From positions 124,001 through 188,000 of the forward strand of contig SUXE01000001.1 in assembly GCA_015061115.1 (NCBI GenBank): a DNA stretch of 64,000 nucleotides. Direction: 5' to 3'. The DNA is from Bacteroidales bacterium (GTDB taxonomy: Bacteria; Bacteroidota; Bacteroidia; Bacteroidales; Paludibacteraceae). Positions 32,771-42,371 of this stretch are shown here, piece by piece (within the stretch, counting starts at the first letter, position 1; the number at the start of each line of letters is the position of its first letter). A model generated the notes under the pieces. That model saw only the letters and a program-made list of their open reading frames with translations. It was not told the origin of the DNA and made no database searches. Position numbers and translations under genes: made by a program.

Positions 32771-33850
32771 ATGAATATAGCAACTCTTATATCTGGTGGC
32801 GTCGACAGTTCTGTTGTCGTACATCAGTTATGCGAACAAGGTCTTAAACCGGATTTATTCTATATCCAAATTGGTGGCGGATGCGATGGCTTGTCCGATT
32901 GCTCTATGGACGACGATATCATGATCTCGACAATGATCGCTAAGAAATATGGCTTGCAGTTTGATGTCGTGAATCTTCACAAGGAGTATTGGGAAAACGT
33001 TGTAGGCTATGCCAAAGAGAAGGTTATGCGTGGTCTTACGCCTAATCCTGATGTGATGTGCAACAAACTTATCAAGTTTGGCATGTTCGAGGAGAGAGTC
33101 GGCTATCAGTATGATTTCACTGCAACCGGACATTATGCGAGAGCGGTGAGAGAAGGTGGTCTGACATGGCTGTGCACAGCTCCAGATCCAGTGAAGGACC
33201 AGACAGATTTCTTGTCGCAACTATCACAGAAACAGATCGCAAAGTCGATGTTCCCGATCGGAGATATGATGAAGAGTGAAGTGCGTAGGATTGCTCAGGA
33301 ATCACGTCTGCCAAGCGCTTACAGAAAGGACAGCCAGGGAATCTGTTTTCTTGGAAAGTTCAAATACAATGATTTCTTGAAGAATATAGTCGGAGAGAAA
33401 GAGGGAAATATCGTCGACAAGGAGAGTGGCAAGATAATCGGTAAACATAAAGGTTTCTGGTATCACACAATAGGCCAGCGTAAAGGCTTGGGGTTGAGCG
33501 GAGGACCTTGGTTTGTGGTCGACAAGGATATTGATGACAATGTGGTGTATGTCTCTCGTTGTGAACAGAAGGGAGGCATCTACGGTAATAGTTTCATTGT
33601 CACTGCTTTCAACCACCTAACGTTGTCGGAGCATCCGTGGAAGGCTGGGGAAGTGTACGATATCAAGTTTAAGATCCGTCACACCGAGATGTTGAAGTGC
33701 GGAAAACTTCGTCTTGCTGATAATGGAATAGATTTGAACGTGGAGAGTTCAGAACCTATTCAGGGAATCGCTCCTGGCCAGTTTGGCGTGATCTATGATG
33801 AAGAAGGTAATAAGTGCTACGGAAGTGGCGAAATCCGATTATTGTTGTAA
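32771..33850 (+). CDS. mnmA: tRNA-specific 2-thiouridylase MnmA
   Basis: A 359-residue enzyme that thiolates U34 of glutamate, glutamine and lysine tRNAs, using ATP and a persulfide relay. The PP-loop is LISGGVDSSVV near the start. The first catalytic cysteine is in NPDVMCNKLIKF, and the second in DSQGICFLGKF. The ATG at 32771 fits the start of the PP-loop fold and the promoter. The length is normal for the family. The amidase gene follows after 3 bases, perhaps in the same transcript. Confidence 0.92.
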   Translation: MNIATLISGGVDSSVVVHQLCEQGLKPDLFYIQIGGGCDGLSDCSMDDDIMISTMIAKKYGLQFDVVNLHKEYWENVVGYAKEKVMRGLTPNPDVMCNKLIKFGMFEERVGYQYDFTATGHYARAVREGGLTWLCTAPDPVKDQTDFLSQLSQKQIAKSMFPIGDMMKSEVRRIAQESRLPSAYRKDSQGICFLGKFKYNDFLKNIVGEKEGNIVDKESGKIIGKHKGFWYHTIGQRKGLGLSGGPWFVVDKDIDDNVVYVSRCEQKGGIYGNSFIVTAFNHLTLSEHPWKAGEVYDIKFKIRHTEMLKCGKLRLADNGIDLNVESSEPIQGIAPGQFGVIYDEEGNKCYGSGEIRLLL

Positions 33851-33853
33851 AAG

Positions 33854-35137
33854 ATGAAGAGACTGATTTCAGCAATATTCGCTTTGTGGTTTACGGCCTC
33901 TTCGTTTGCCCAGACAAAAGTATATCCGCTTGAAGGAGAGGGATTATGGGCGTTCTATGCTCGTGTCGGACTGAATACCAAAGAGTTGCGTGAACAGTTT
34001 TTTGCAATCAATAAAGGAAAGTTTGGAAAAGATTCATCATTGTTGACGGGAGTCGCATATAAAATTCCACATGCTGGAGATGTCTCTACCGTCGACTCGA
34101 CAAAAAAGATAAAGAAAGTTACGGTAAAGGAGCATGTTTGTCCGCTTGAAGGAGAAGGTTTGTGGGCGTTTTATGCTCGTGTCGGACTGAATACCAAGGA
34201 TTTGCGTGATGTCTTTTTGGATGTCAATCAGGGCAGATTCGGAAAAGATGCATCCCTGTTGACGGGAGTTTATTATAAGATTCCTACAATAGACGATATT
34301 GAGACAGAGTCTGCTCCTGTGGCCAAAGACCAAGTGCCGATGAAACCGCAGAAGAGTGATGTGATTGAGAAACTTTTTGGAAAGGACTACGAAAGAGTTC
34401 CAGTCACCAGCAAGGAGTTAGACGGTGCTGTCTTCTATCTTGTCTCTGGTCATGGAGGTCCGGATCCAGGTGCTATCGGCAATTTCGCAGGGCATGAACT
34501 TCATGAGGATGAGTATGCCTATGATGTGATTCTTCGTCTTGGCCGACAGTTGATGATGCGAGGCGCGAAGGTCCATTTCATCATTCAGGATAATGTAGAC
34601 GGAATACGAGATGACCAGTTCTTGCAGACATCCCGACGTGAGACATGTATGGGATCGCCGATACCACTCGACCAGGTTAAGCGACTTAAACAGCGTTGTG
34701 AGAAGATAAATGCGTTGTATAAGAAGGATAACAAAGGATATCGCCGTGCGGTATTCATCCATCTTGACAGCCGAAGTGAGAGAAAAAGAATTGACATTTT
34801 CCTTTATCATGCAAGGGGTAGCAAACAAGGAAAGATGACAGCTGAAAGTATCCGAACAACGTTGGAGGACAAATATGCGCAGCATCAGCCAAACCGTGGA
34901 TTCGAGGGCACTGTCAGCCGACGCGATCTGTTTGTGTTGACTGAAACAAATCCACCGTCGATATTCTTTGAACTTGGCAATATTCAGAATTTGCAGGATC
35001 AGCAGCGTTTCATTCGTACAAGCAATCGTGAGGCTATGGCAAAGTGGATTGCGGAAGGCTTCGTAAAGGACTACAAGATCCAGAAGCAGATAGAAAAGAA
35101 TGAAAAGGAAAGAGAATCCAAAAAGAAGAAGAAATAA
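33854..35137 (+). CDS. N-acetylmuramoyl-L-alanine amidase with duplicated N-terminal module
   Basis: A 427-residue secreted enzyme with signal peptide MKRLISAIFALWFTASSFA. Two near-identical 50-residue repeats follow (about 22-72 and 95-145), each starting YPLEGEGLWAFYARVGLN or its close variant CPLEGEGLWAF and ending LLTGVxYKIP, like a LysM-type wall-binding module. The Amidase_3 domain from about 190 has YLVSGHGGPDPGA (zinc His), a central Glu-rich HELHEDEYAYD, FIHLDSR and the catalytic FFELGNI. It cuts the amide bond between muramic acid and the stem peptide in peptidoglycan. The C-terminal end is lysine-rich. Confidence 0.85.
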   Translation: MKRLISAIFALWFTASSFAQTKVYPLEGEGLWAFYARVGLNTKELREQFFAINKGKFGKDSSLLTGVAYKIPHAGDVSTVDSTKKIKKVTVKEHVCPLEGEGLWAFYARVGLNTKDLRDVFLDVNQGRFGKDASLLTGVYYKIPTIDDIETESAPVAKDQVPMKPQKSDVIEKLFGKDYERVPVTSKELDGAVFYLVSGHGGPDPGAIGNFAGHELHEDEYAYDVILRLGRQLMMRGAKVHFIIQDNVDGIRDDQFLQTSRRETCMGSPIPLDQVKRLKQRCEKINALYKKDNKGYRRAVFIHLDSRSERKRIDIFLYHARGSKQGKMTAESIRTTLEDKYAQHQPNRGFEGTVSRRDLFVLTETNPPSIFFELGNIQNLQDQQRFIRTSNREAMAKWIAEGFVKDYKIQKQIEKNEKERESKKKKK

Positions 35138-35195
35138 ATTATAATTCGTAATGCCTAATGCCTAATTCGTAATGCGTAAATCGTAATGCGTAATT
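35138..35195. repeat. Short imperfect tandem repeats
   Basis: Six or so units of TAATTCGTAATGC, TAATGCC and close variants. The following bases to 35359 contain ACGTCTTAGGC and CCCAATACGTCGTAGACG, possible small hairpins, but no gene. The array resembles the AGCATTT array at 5319 in style only. Confidence 0.6.
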
Positions 35196-35359
35196 GTTGG
35201 GAAATACGTCTTAGGCATTTTTCCGTGAGACGCAATAATCCCCCGTGGAAATGCATCAACCCCAATCCCAATACGTCGTAGACGTTTAATATTGGTAGAA
35301 AATTACGACGGATTATATTCATTTCCCCTTTAGTGGTATATTTTTATCAACGTATCCAA

Positions 35360-35659
35360 ATGAAATCAATCATTTCCATATTTATTACGCTGTTTTGCGT
35401 CACCAATGTCTATGCACGTAAAGAGATTCATCTTTATGGCACAGTCACCGATACGACGGGAGCACCGCTTTCGTTTACGGATATTGTGATACAGGATTGC
35501 AATCTGAAGATTATGGCGGATGTGAATGGAAAATATGATATCAAGGTGAAGCAACGCAAAAAAGTCTGGTTTCTTTGGTCGCACTATGTCCCGCACAAGA
35601 TGAGGGCAAGAAAGAGTGGGGAATACAATGTGGTGCTGAAAGAGCCGAAAAAAGAATAA
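35360..35659 (+). CDS. Small secreted carboxypeptidase-regulatory-like protein
   Basis: A 99-residue protein with a signal peptide (MKSIISIFITLFCVTNVYA) and one CarboxypepD_reg-like beta-sandwich: LYGTVTDTTGAPLSFTDIVI, then IMADVNGKYDIKV. This module is the N-terminal domain of many TonB-dependent receptors, but here it stands alone. ATG chosen at 35360, the start of the signal peptide. Probably periplasmic or surface, with an unknown partner. Confidence 0.7.
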   Translation: MKSIISIFITLFCVTNVYARKEIHLYGTVTDTTGAPLSFTDIVIQDCNLKIMADVNGKYDIKVKQRKKVWFLWSHYVPHKMRARKSGEYNVVLKEPKKE

Positions 35660-35666
35660 ATTCTGG

Positions 35667-35692
35667 TAGAGACGCGACACTGCCACGTCTCC
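35667..35692. repeat. REP-like hairpin
   Basis: GTAGAGACGCG and CGTCTC form an imperfect hairpin without a T run. GTAGAGACGC also begins the terminator at 60983, so this may be a dispersed hairpin family. The rest of the gap to 35796 is empty. Confidence 0.4.
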
Positions 35693-35796
35693 ACGGAAGA
35701 TAAATACAGACACTACTGATGACATTTTCATGTCTCTTATTCCTTTATCCCCATAAGTAAGATTGCAAATGACTCAATAATATTTTCGTTCCATTG

Positions 35797-35827
35797 CTTG
35801 CACAATTATAGATTTTCCATAATTTTG
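35797..35827 (+). promoter_or_regulatory. Promoter of the second WYL gene
   Basis: CTTG (35797-35800) and TAATTTTG (35820-35827) are 19 bases apart. Transcription would begin about 35834, making the ATG at 35858 more likely than the GTG at 35840. Confidence 0.65.
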
Positions 35828-35857
35828 CACTGAATATCAGTGAATTTTGTTGTGAAT

Positions 35858-36760
35858 ATGATAAGCAAGACATTTAACCGTTACATATGGCTTCTCAATA
35901 TTCTTTTGCAGCGAAAAAGGATGTCCTTTCAGGAGATAAGTGAGATGTGGCAGAAAAGCAATCCAGGAAAAAATTCACGAATGTCTCTCCGAACTTTTCA
36001 TCAGCATAGAAAAGCGATTGAGGAACTGTTTGGAATAGAGATAAGATGTGACCTATCTGATGGCTATAACTACTATGTTTTTAATCCAGAAAAGATATAT
36101 GGAGATAAAGTCAGAAAATGGCTGCTCAATTCATTTTCTTTGTCAAATTTGATAACTGAATGGCACAACATGAGTGGACGTATTCTGTTAGAGGCCGTTG
36201 CTAGTGGCATTGAATATCTGCAAACTATCATTGAATCTATGCAACAAGGAAAGATTATAGAGGTGGATTATCAGTCATTTGGAGAATCACGAAAAACGTA
36301 CCACATGGAAACGTATGCCATTAAGGTGTATCATCAACGATTGTACGTTATTGGAAACATTCAAGAGCATGACAAGATTCGTCAGTTAGCATTAGACAGA
36401 ATCTTAGATCTCCAACCAACTGAAAAGAACTATCATGTTCCAGAGAGTTTTAATGCAGAGAAATACTATGCAAATACGGTCGGCATATTTGTCAATGAAG
36501 AATTAAAACCACAGAAAGTTCGTATTCGTGTTTATGGTGAACAAGTAGATTATCTTCGAACATTGCCATTACATCGTTCTCAGGAAGAAGTATTATGTAA
36601 GTATGAAGAATATAGCGATTTTCAATATACTCTTTGTTTGACGCCAGAACTTATAAGTCAGTTGTTAATGATGGGCGACAATATAGAGGTGTTGGAGCCT
36701 CAGGAGTTGAGGAAAGAAATGAAGAAGAAAATAGAAAATTGTTTAACCAGATATAAATGA
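35858..36760 (+). CDS. WYL-domain transcriptional regulator (second)
   Basis: A 300-residue paralogue of the WYL gene at 14555. The N-terminal helix-turn-helix is MSFQEISEMWQ and SLRTFHQHRKAIEELFGIEI, the WYL core is IEVDYQSFGES with YAIKVYHQRLYVIGN, and the C-terminus is IEVLEPQELRKEM, almost the same as in the first copy. It has its own promoter. The next gene, 7 bases downstream, encodes a PD-(D/E)XK nuclease, so it likely controls that nuclease, as WYL proteins do in several phage-defence systems. Confidence 0.85.
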   Translation: MISKTFNRYIWLLNILLQRKRMSFQEISEMWQKSNPGKNSRMSLRTFHQHRKAIEELFGIEIRCDLSDGYNYYVFNPEKIYGDKVRKWLLNSFSLSNLITEWHNMSGRILLEAVASGIEYLQTIIESMQQGKIIEVDYQSFGESRKTYHMETYAIKVYHQRLYVIGNIQEHDKIRQLALDRILDLQPTEKNYHVPESFNAEKYYANTVGIFVNEELKPQKVRIRVYGEQVDYLRTLPLHRSQEEVLCKYEEYSDFQYTLCLTPELISQLLMMGDNIEVLEPQELRKEMKKKIENCLTRYK

Positions 36761-36767
36761 CAAAGAT

Positions 36768-37703
36768 ATGGTAGATAAATATATTTCAGGAAAAGAAAAA
36801 CTAAATTATTTTGAACGTTTGATTATCCCTTATAAGGCAAAAGAACAAACTCGTTTCTTTATTGAACAGTATCTTAAAGGAGATGGAAAAGAACTTTCTA
36901 AAAATTTTTGGAATGTAAAATCATCGTCACGAATGGCATTTGATCTATATTCATGGATAGCAAAATGTCCAAAAGTGATTGATTTTTCATTTGAATATAA
37001 ACTTCCGGGGTTAAAAAGTGGAGGAAAAGTACCAAATATGGACGTCTTTATTGAAACAGAAGATGAAATTATATTTATAGAAAGCAAATTCTCAGAAAAG
37101 GAAAATCTTAACTATAAAAATGGTCATCTTCCAAAAGCATATTATTCAGAAGAACCTCATGGAAAAAAATCATGGAGTTTATATCAAAGATATTATGATT
37201 ACGAATTAATCTGTAATGAGATTATCAAATTTATTAATGATGTAGATGAGTTCTTGACAGGTATGCCACAAAAAGACAGCAACTGTAAATGGTTTTATCC
37301 TAAACAAGAAACTTGCCACCTGATAGGAATTATATTTATGCTTTTGGGAATAGGGGACAAACATATACAGCAATCTATTTTAAAAGGAAAGGAACTAAAG
37401 TTTTATAATGTATTCTGGAAATTTGATGATGATAAAGAAGACTCTTATCTAGCTGAGTTTTTTAAATCGAGGGCATTAGAGTTATTTGATAAAATTCCAG
37501 AATTTAATAATGTAAAGTTTATATACGAGACGTTGACAGTTCAAGACTTATTATCAAATAAGAAACAGATTTCTAAAAACATTGTATTCAATGATGAAAT
37601 CAAACTGCTAATGAATCCATATTTTGAGGTTGCTAAGAATCAAACAAGAATGTCAATGCAAAATAAATGGCCGCCTGTGCATAGTTATTGCACATCACAC
37701 TGA
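36768..37703 (+). CDS. PD-(D/E)XK nuclease, restriction-endonuclease-like
   Basis: A 311-residue protein. The active site is PNMDVFIETEDEIIFIESKF: Asp92, then Glu105-Ser-Lys107, the PD-(D/E)XK order. The upstream region FWNVKSSSRMAFDLYSWIA and the gene length remind me of the PGN_0703 family of putative restriction endonucleases, though I cannot confirm that. No methylase gene is nearby. It follows the WYL regulator by 7 bases. AT-rich codon use and isolation from core genes suggest transfer. Confidence 0.7.
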   Translation: MVDKYISGKEKLNYFERLIIPYKAKEQTRFFIEQYLKGDGKELSKNFWNVKSSSRMAFDLYSWIAKCPKVIDFSFEYKLPGLKSGGKVPNMDVFIETEDEIIFIESKFSEKENLNYKNGHLPKAYYSEEPHGKKSWSLYQRYYDYELICNEIIKFINDVDEFLTGMPQKDSNCKWFYPKQETCHLIGIIFMLLGIGDKHIQQSILKGKELKFYNVFWKFDDDKEDSYLAEFFKSRALELFDKIPEFNNVKFIYETLTVQDLLSNKKQISKNIVFNDEIKLLMNPYFEVAKNQTRMSMQNKWPPVHSYCTSH

Positions 37704-37770
37704 GAGATTTCCATAAGATTGCAATTTTCTTTCGTATATAGTAGTATAGTAACATCTAAAAACTATATAT

Positions 37771-38076
37771 ATGGAAAACAACAAGATTTTTACATTGGAA
37801 GAGATATTTGAGTTAATAACCAAAAGTCAGGCTGGTGATGTTGAGGCAAAAAAAAGTCTAATTCAATATCATACACGTTTTGTCTCATCTGTTGCAAAAC
37901 GATATCTTGGAAATGGACTCTCATTTGAGGAACTACAAGAAAATGGATTGGAAGGGTTATCTCATGCCATTGATGTGTTTGACAAATCTCGTGGTTTCAA
38001 ATTTGTACCATATGCGATTTGGTGGATTCGCCAAAGCATATTACAGGCATTGAAGCACAAAGATATTAGCAATTGA
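37771..38076 (+). CDS. Truncated sigma-70-like protein (region 2 only)
   Basis: A 101-residue protein whose core is sigma region 1.2-2.4 of the RpoD type: FVSSVAKRYLGNGLSFEELQ, then GLEGLSHAIDVFDKSRGFKF and YAIWWIRQSILQALK. In full-length factors the -7 contact helix continues with AEQSR and regions 3 and 4; here the frame ends with KHKDISN. In the +1-shifted frame (38069-38122) AIERYLIEALNPLEEID follows, which could be a frameshifted tail, but it does not look like region 3. It may be a decayed gene or a small decoy protein. It sits beside the second WYL/nuclease pair. Confidence 0.55.
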   Translation: MENNKIFTLEEIFELITKSQAGDVEAKKSLIQYHTRFVSSVAKRYLGNGLSFEELQENGLEGLSHAIDVFDKSRGFKFVPYAIWWIRQSILQALKHKDISN

Positions 38077-38146
38077 ACGTTATCTCATTGAAGCCCTAAA
38101 TCCCTTAGAAGAAATAGATTGAAGCAAGTGACAAAGAATCGCAAAA

Positions 38147-38178
38147 TAAAAAAGGAGACGTGATTCCCCACGTCTCCC
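38147..38178 (-). terminator. Intrinsic terminator of the META lipoprotein gene
   Basis: On the minus strand GGAGACGTG and CACGTCTCC form a perfect 9-base stem, followed by a T run. Confidence 0.8.
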
Positions 38179-38203
38179 AAATTATGCTTTATTAATTATG
38201 ATC

Positions 38204-38701
38204 TTATTTTGCAGCTTTTAGCACAACTTCGTTATTCTCGTTGCAGAATGAAAGTTCACCGTTAGTTAGAGAGAACGAACGAGTGGTGTTTAGAGCGTCG
38301 ATCAAAGCTCTTTCAATAGCGTCTTTGTCTTGACACATCATTCTTGTGGCTCCCATATTTTCGAAAGCCAACGAATTGTCTGTTCTGCCATTTCTGTTGA
38401 TCGCTCCGAAGATAGAGTTGCAGCCAGCAGTTGCGTTGATCGTTTTTTCAGCAACGTTAATGATAATGTACGCTGAAGTATCGCCTTCCGCTACAGCCTC
38501 ACTTTTTGCTGATTTGATCATCCACTTGCCGTTAATTGCCTCGAATGGCACAGAACGTGTCTCTACTCCGGCAACCTCATCAGAAATTGTTACAGCTGTT
38601 GAATCAAAAGCATACATGTCATTATTCTCGCTGTTTTGAGGTGCATTGCCACATGAAGACATTGCTCCTACAAGCATAAGGAAAAAAAGATTTTTTTTCA
38701 T
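38204..38701 (-). CDS. META-domain lipoprotein
   Basis: A 165-residue lipoprotein (lipobox AMSSC, cysteine at about 17). After a low-complexity linker it has a META / HslJ-like domain: INGKWMIKSA, then the conserved GCNSIFGAINRNG and GATRMMCQDKDAIE segments. META proteins are small envelope beta-barrels whose activity is not settled; HslJ is linked to novobiocin resistance in E. coli. It lies 9 bases after pfkA on the same strand, so it may be the end of the pfkA operon, and it has its own terminator. Confidence 0.8.
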   Translation of the reverse strand: MKKNLFFLMLVGAMSSCGNAPQNSENNDMYAFDSTAVTISDEVAGVETRSVPFEAINGKWMIKSAKSEAVAEGDTSAYIIINVAEKTINATAGCNSIFGAINRNGRTDNSLAFENMGATRMMCQDKDAIERALIDALNTTRSFSLTNGELSFCNENNEVVLKAAK

Positions 38702-38710
38702 TTTGTATAA

Positions 38711-39688
38711 TTAATTTGAAACAACTTTCAGTACAGATAATAGAGATGTGTCCATCTTCTTCTCATGTTTGATGGCCTTGTTGAATGGCACGTAGACGAC
38801 GTGGTCGTTTACCACACCAACCATGATGTTTCTCTGGTCGTCGATAAGAGCGTCGATAGCTGCGGCTCCCAGACGTGAAGCAAGTATACGGTCGGCTGCT
38901 GTTGGCGAACCTCCTCTTTGGATATGTCCAAGGATTGTTATACGAGCCTCGTATTCAGGATGCTCTTTCTTCAGACGTTCCGCAACACCTATAGCTCCAC
39001 CTGTTATGTCGCTTTCCGCAACAAGCACGATACTGCTGTTTTTTGACTTTCTGAATCCTCTTGAAATGAATTCCTCAAGTTGGTCTATTCCAGTTTCGAT
39101 TTCTGGAATGATGGCCGCTTCCGCTCCAGTCGCGATTGCACCGTTCAGTGCAAGATAACCTGCGTCGCGGCCCATGACCTCAATGAAAAACAAACGTTCG
39201 TGAGAATTGGCAGTATCTTTTATTTTATCCACTGCGTCCATAATTGTATTAAGCGCAGTGTCGTATCCTATTGTGAAATCAGTTCCGGACAAGTCGTTGT
39301 CGATAGTGCATGGCACACCGATGATCGGAAAGTCGAATTCTTGAGCGAACAGACGTGCTCCGGTGAAAGTTCCGTCTCCACCACATACAACCAATGCGTC
39401 AATGCCTTCTGATCGTAGGGTAGTGTAAGCCTTCTGTCTTCCTTCCTGTGTGTGGAATTCTTGACATCTTGCGCTCTTAAGGATTGTTCCTCCATGTTGG
39501 ATGATGTTGCTGACGCTTTCTGTGTGAAATTCCTCAATCTCTCCCATCATCAGTCCCTTGTAGCCTCTGTAGATACCTTTGACACGGATACCGTTGTAGA
39601 TAGCAGAACGAGTGATCGCTCTGATTGCAGCGTTCATTCCTGGAGCGTCGCCTCCGGATGTTAAAATGCCTATGCACTTAATTTTCAT
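38711..39688 (-). CDS. pfkA: ATP-dependent 6-phosphofructokinase
   Basis: A 325-residue glycolytic enzyme that phosphorylates fructose 6-phosphate. The ATP site is [17 protein letters not shown] and VCGGDGTF, where the Gly after GGD fits the ATP-dependent rather than the pyrophosphate type. The catalytic loop is [11 protein letters not shown], and the sugar-phosphate site includes [11 protein letters not shown] and ILGHIQRGG. It lies 11 bases after ispH in a six-gene minus-strand operon that mixes glycolysis, isoprenoid, nucleotide and secretion genes. Confidence 0.95.
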   Translation of the reverse strand: MKIKCIGILTSGGDAPGMNAAIRAITRSAIYNGIRVKGIYRGYKGLMMGEIEEFHTESVSNIIQHGGTILKSARCQEFHTQEGRQKAYTTLRSEGIDALVVCGGDGTFTGARLFAQEFDFPIIGVPCTIDNDLSGTDFTIGYDTALNTIMDAVDKIKDTANSHERLFFIEVMGRDAGYLALNGAIATGAEAAIIPEIETGIDQLEEFISRGFRKSKNSSIVLVAESDITGGAIGVAERLKKEHPEYEARITILGHIQRGGSPTAADRILASRLGAAAIDALIDDQRNIMVGVVNDHVVYVPFNKAIKHEKKMDTSLLSVLKVVSN

Positions 39689-39699
39689 AGTGTTGGTAT

Positions 39700-40563
39700 T
39701 TATTTGTTAGCGTTCAAGATATAGTCTCGGACTGCTTCCATCTGCCACTTTGGTGTTGACGTCGCACCGCATATCCCGATTTTTTCTTTGTCTTTAATGT
39801 CTGACAAATCAATATCTTCTACTCCTGAAATTAGAAGTGTCGTAGGATTTGTCTTTTTGCATTGTTCATATAGGACCTTGCCGTTAGAGCTTTTTTTCCC
39901 ACAAACAAAGTAAATCAGTTCGTATTTCGAGACAAAACTAATGATTTTTGGAATTCTATTAGCCACTTGTCTGCATATTGTATCAAAATATTCAAATTTG
40001 ATACAATCGTGTTTCTTCTTTTTGATCTCCGCTATTATTTCGTTAAAACCCTCAATGCTTTTGGTTGTCTGCGAAAATAGACAGATATCTTTTGAGAAAT
40101 CAATTTTGTCGATATCGTTGAGGTTTTCCACTACGATTGCAGTTCCGTTTGTCTGGCCGACAAGTCCGTTCACCTCTGCATGTCCCACTTTCCCGTATAT
40201 CACGATCTGTGTGTTCTTTTTGTCGTGTTTCTCGTAAGCTGCCTTGATCTTGCGTTGCAGCGCGAGCACTACGGGACATGTGGCGTCGATGATGGAGATA
40301 TTGTTCCTTTTTGCCAAATCGTATGTAGACGGTGGTTCTCCATGAGCTCTTAGAAGCACACGGGTGTCTTTCAACTCCTGCAATTCGTCGATTCCGATTG
40401 TTTCCAGACCTTGTTCAGTCAGTCTTTCCACTTCACGGGAATTGTGGACGATATCACCCAAGCAGAAAAGTGAGTTGTTTTGTTTTAATTCATCCTCCGC
40501 TTTTTTGATCGCTGACACAACTCCTGGACAAAAACCGGAATTTTCGTCGATATCGATTATCAT
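39700..40563 (-). CDS. ispH: 4-hydroxy-3-methylbut-2-enyl diphosphate reductase IspH
   Basis: A 287-residue iron-sulfur enzyme of the non-mevalonate isoprenoid pathway. Its three cluster cysteines appear in GFCPGV (near residue 12), DATCPVV (near 95) and a final CRQVANR / GICGAT region. [11 protein letters not shown] and [13 protein letters not shown] contain the substrate-binding histidines. The end [17 protein letters not shown] is typical. It lies 4 bases after cmk on the minus strand. Confidence 0.93.
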   Translation of the reverse strand: MIIDIDENSGFCPGVVSAIKKAEDELKQNNSLFCLGDIVHNSREVERLTEQGLETIGIDELQELKDTRVLLRAHGEPPSTYDLAKRNNISIIDATCPVVLALQRKIKAAYEKHDKKNTQIVIYGKVGHAEVNGLVGQTNGTAIVVENLNDIDKIDFSKDICLFSQTTKSIEGFNEIIAEIKKKKHDCIKFEYFDTICRQVANRIPKIISFVSKYELIYFVCGKKSSNGKVLYEQCKKTNPTTLLISGVEDIDLSDIKDKEKIGICGATSTPKWQMEAVRDYILNANK

Positions 40564-40567
40564 CGTC

Positions 40568-41254
40568 TTATTTAGTCTTTTCGTTAAAAATCTGCATCAA
40601 CCACTTGTTTTGCTCCTCGATTGTAAGCAGACCGTTGTCAAGTTCAATTGCGTCGTCAGCCTTTCTCAATGGCGATTCAGCACGGTTCATGTCGATATAG
40701 TCGCGTTCCTGCACGTTTTTCAAAATGTCATCGAATGACACTTTGTCTCCTTTGGCTGTCAGCTCATCGTATCTTCTTTGTGCTCTGACTTCAGCGGAAG
40801 CCACCACGTATAGTTTCAATTCAGCGTTAGGGAAGACGGTGGTGCCTATGTCGCGTCCATCCATCACGATTCCGCCTCCTTCACCATAGCTTCTCTGCAG
40901 ATCCACCATGGCGTGGCGAACGAATGGTACAGCCGCTACTGGGCTGACGTTTGATGAGACCTCCATGCCACGGATTTCCGACTCAACACATTCTCCGTTA
41001 AGATAAGTGTCGCTTTTTCCTGTATTTTCATTGACACGGAATTCGATCTTGACTTCGTTCATGCGTTTCTCAAGTTTTTCTGTGTCCACAACACCATCTT
41101 TGATAAGGTTGTTGCGCAGGCAGAATAGGGTCACTGCACGGTACATTGCTCCAGAATCGATATATTTGTAGCCTACCTCTTTGGCAAGCCATTTAGCCAT
41201 TGTGCTTTTTCCGCAAGACGAGAATCCGTCGATTGCTACTACTATATTTTTCAT
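40568..41254 (-). CDS. cmk: Cytidylate kinase
   Basis: A 228-residue kinase that phosphorylates CMP and dCMP. It has the P-loop [17 protein letters not shown] and the following [14 protein letters not shown], the CMP-binding [20 protein letters not shown] region, and the family signature [18 protein letters not shown], each as expected. It lies 4 bases before ispH and 13 bases after porQ. A cmk/porQ pair is a familiar arrangement in Bacteroidota. Confidence 0.94.
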   Translation of the reverse strand: MKNIVVAIDGFSSCGKSTMAKWLAKEVGYKYIDSGAMYRAVTLFCLRNNLIKDGVVDTEKLEKRMNEVKIEFRVNENTGKSDTYLNGECVESEIRGMEVSSNVSPVAAVPFVRHAMVDLQRSYGEGGGIVMDGRDIGTTVFPNAELKLYVVASAEVRAQRRYDELTAKGDKVSFDDILKNVQERDYIDMNRAESPLRKADDAIELDNGLLTIEEQNKWLMQIFNEKTK

Positions 41255-41267
41255 CTTTTATCTTCTT

Positions 41268-42359
41268 TTAGTGTTGGTCGTTTGGCTCTATATATAGTTC
41301 GCCCGGTTCTATTGTCTTAACATATTCGGCTCTGTTTATTCTGTACCCGATAGTCGCACCGAATACGTTTGCCGCCTTTCCATATATTGAATATGCCGCA
41401 CCGACGTATACATTCTTTATATTCAGGTTGAGTCCGAAACTGAATCCGGCTCCAGAGCGGGAATCCGCCAGTTGGTATTCGCGGCTACGTCTGCAGTTGT
41501 AACCTACTACTAAAGAGAATTCATCTTTTGGCACGAATTCCACTGAGAAAACAAAGTGACGCATGAACATGTCTCCCCATTTGATCTCTTGGGTGGCATC
41601 CAAATCCTTTCCATCTAAAGTACTTTTGTCAACCTCATTGTATTTTGTGTAAGACAAATCCCAACGGTTGAGGTCTGTGTAAGTGACTGAGAATTTGAAA
41701 GGAGCGTGTTCAAGACCTTTTGTTAATCCGATCTGCATATTCCATGGAAGTCTGTCCCTTGAATCAGGAGTGTCTGTGTATGTCGCTAGCTGGACGCCTA
41801 TGTTTCTGACTGCGAAACCCAATGAGATGTCTTTGTCTTCATTGAAATAGTTAGCACCGACGTCGAATCCAAAACCAAAACTTCTTTCTTCTGCTATGGA
41901 TGAGAAGATAAGTTTGAACCCGAGACCTACACGTAATTTCTCAGCCAATAGACGGCTATATAGTCCTTCCGCCATGAAGTCTGTGGCACTGAATTCTCCT
42001 ATTTCATTTCCATAGATGTCAGTCTCTGTCATATTTCCGTATGGAGCGTACACTACTGCCGCGCCCCATGAATTTTTATCGTTAACGGCTCTCGAATATG
42101 ATGCTGTCGCCCAGCTTGAGCCTGCCAGATAGTTCTGGTAGCTTAACGATGCTGTGTTGTGAGTCTCTTCTGTCATCAATGCAGGGTTGCGTAGAGCCAT
42201 GTCTATTTCTCTGCTATGTGAAGAAACGTTTTCGACTCCTATGCTTCCTGTATATGCAGAAGTGGATGCGGAAAGAAATTCCCATCCGTAGATGTCTCTT
42301 TCTGCGAATGCTGGAAATGCGGCTCCAGCTGAAAGCATAAGTGCAATAACTTTATTCAT
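41268..42359 (-). CDS. porQ: Type IX secretion system protein PorQ
   Basis: A 363-residue outer membrane protein with signal peptide MNKVIALMLSAGAAFPAFA. The mature start ERDIYGWEFLSASTSAYTG matches the PorQ pattern of F-L-x-x-P/S-x-S-A-x-x-x-x-x-G, and DMALRNPALMTEETHN, as well as NYLAGSSWATASYSRA, fit the FadL-like barrel. PorQ belongs to the attachment part of the type IX secretion system, so the host should export proteins with a C-terminal sorting domain; none is found in this window. It is inside the pfkA-ispH-cmk operon. Confidence 0.85.
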   Translation of the reverse strand: MNKVIALMLSAGAAFPAFAERDIYGWEFLSASTSAYTGSIGVENVSSHSREIDMALRNPALMTEETHNTASLSYQNYLAGSSWATASYSRAVNDKNSWGAAVVYAPYGNMTETDIYGNEIGEFSATDFMAEGLYSRLLAEKLRVGLGFKLIFSSIAEERSFGFGFDVGANYFNEDKDISLGFAVRNIGVQLATYTDTPDSRDRLPWNMQIGLTKGLEHAPFKFSVTYTDLNRWDLSYTKYNEVDKSTLDGKDLDATQEIKWGDMFMRHFVFSVEFVPKDEFSLVVGYNCRRSREYQLADSRSGAGFSFGLNLNIKNVYVGAAYSIYGKAANVFGATIGYRINRAEYVKTIEPGELYIEPNDQH

Positions 42360-42371
42360 ACGAATCAGATA

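Noticed and set aside
38069-38122. Shifted-frame tail AIERYLIEALNPLEEID after the sigma-like gene
   Set aside because: It does not resemble sigma region 3, so I do not claim a frameshifted full sigma gene; it is only mentioned with that gene.
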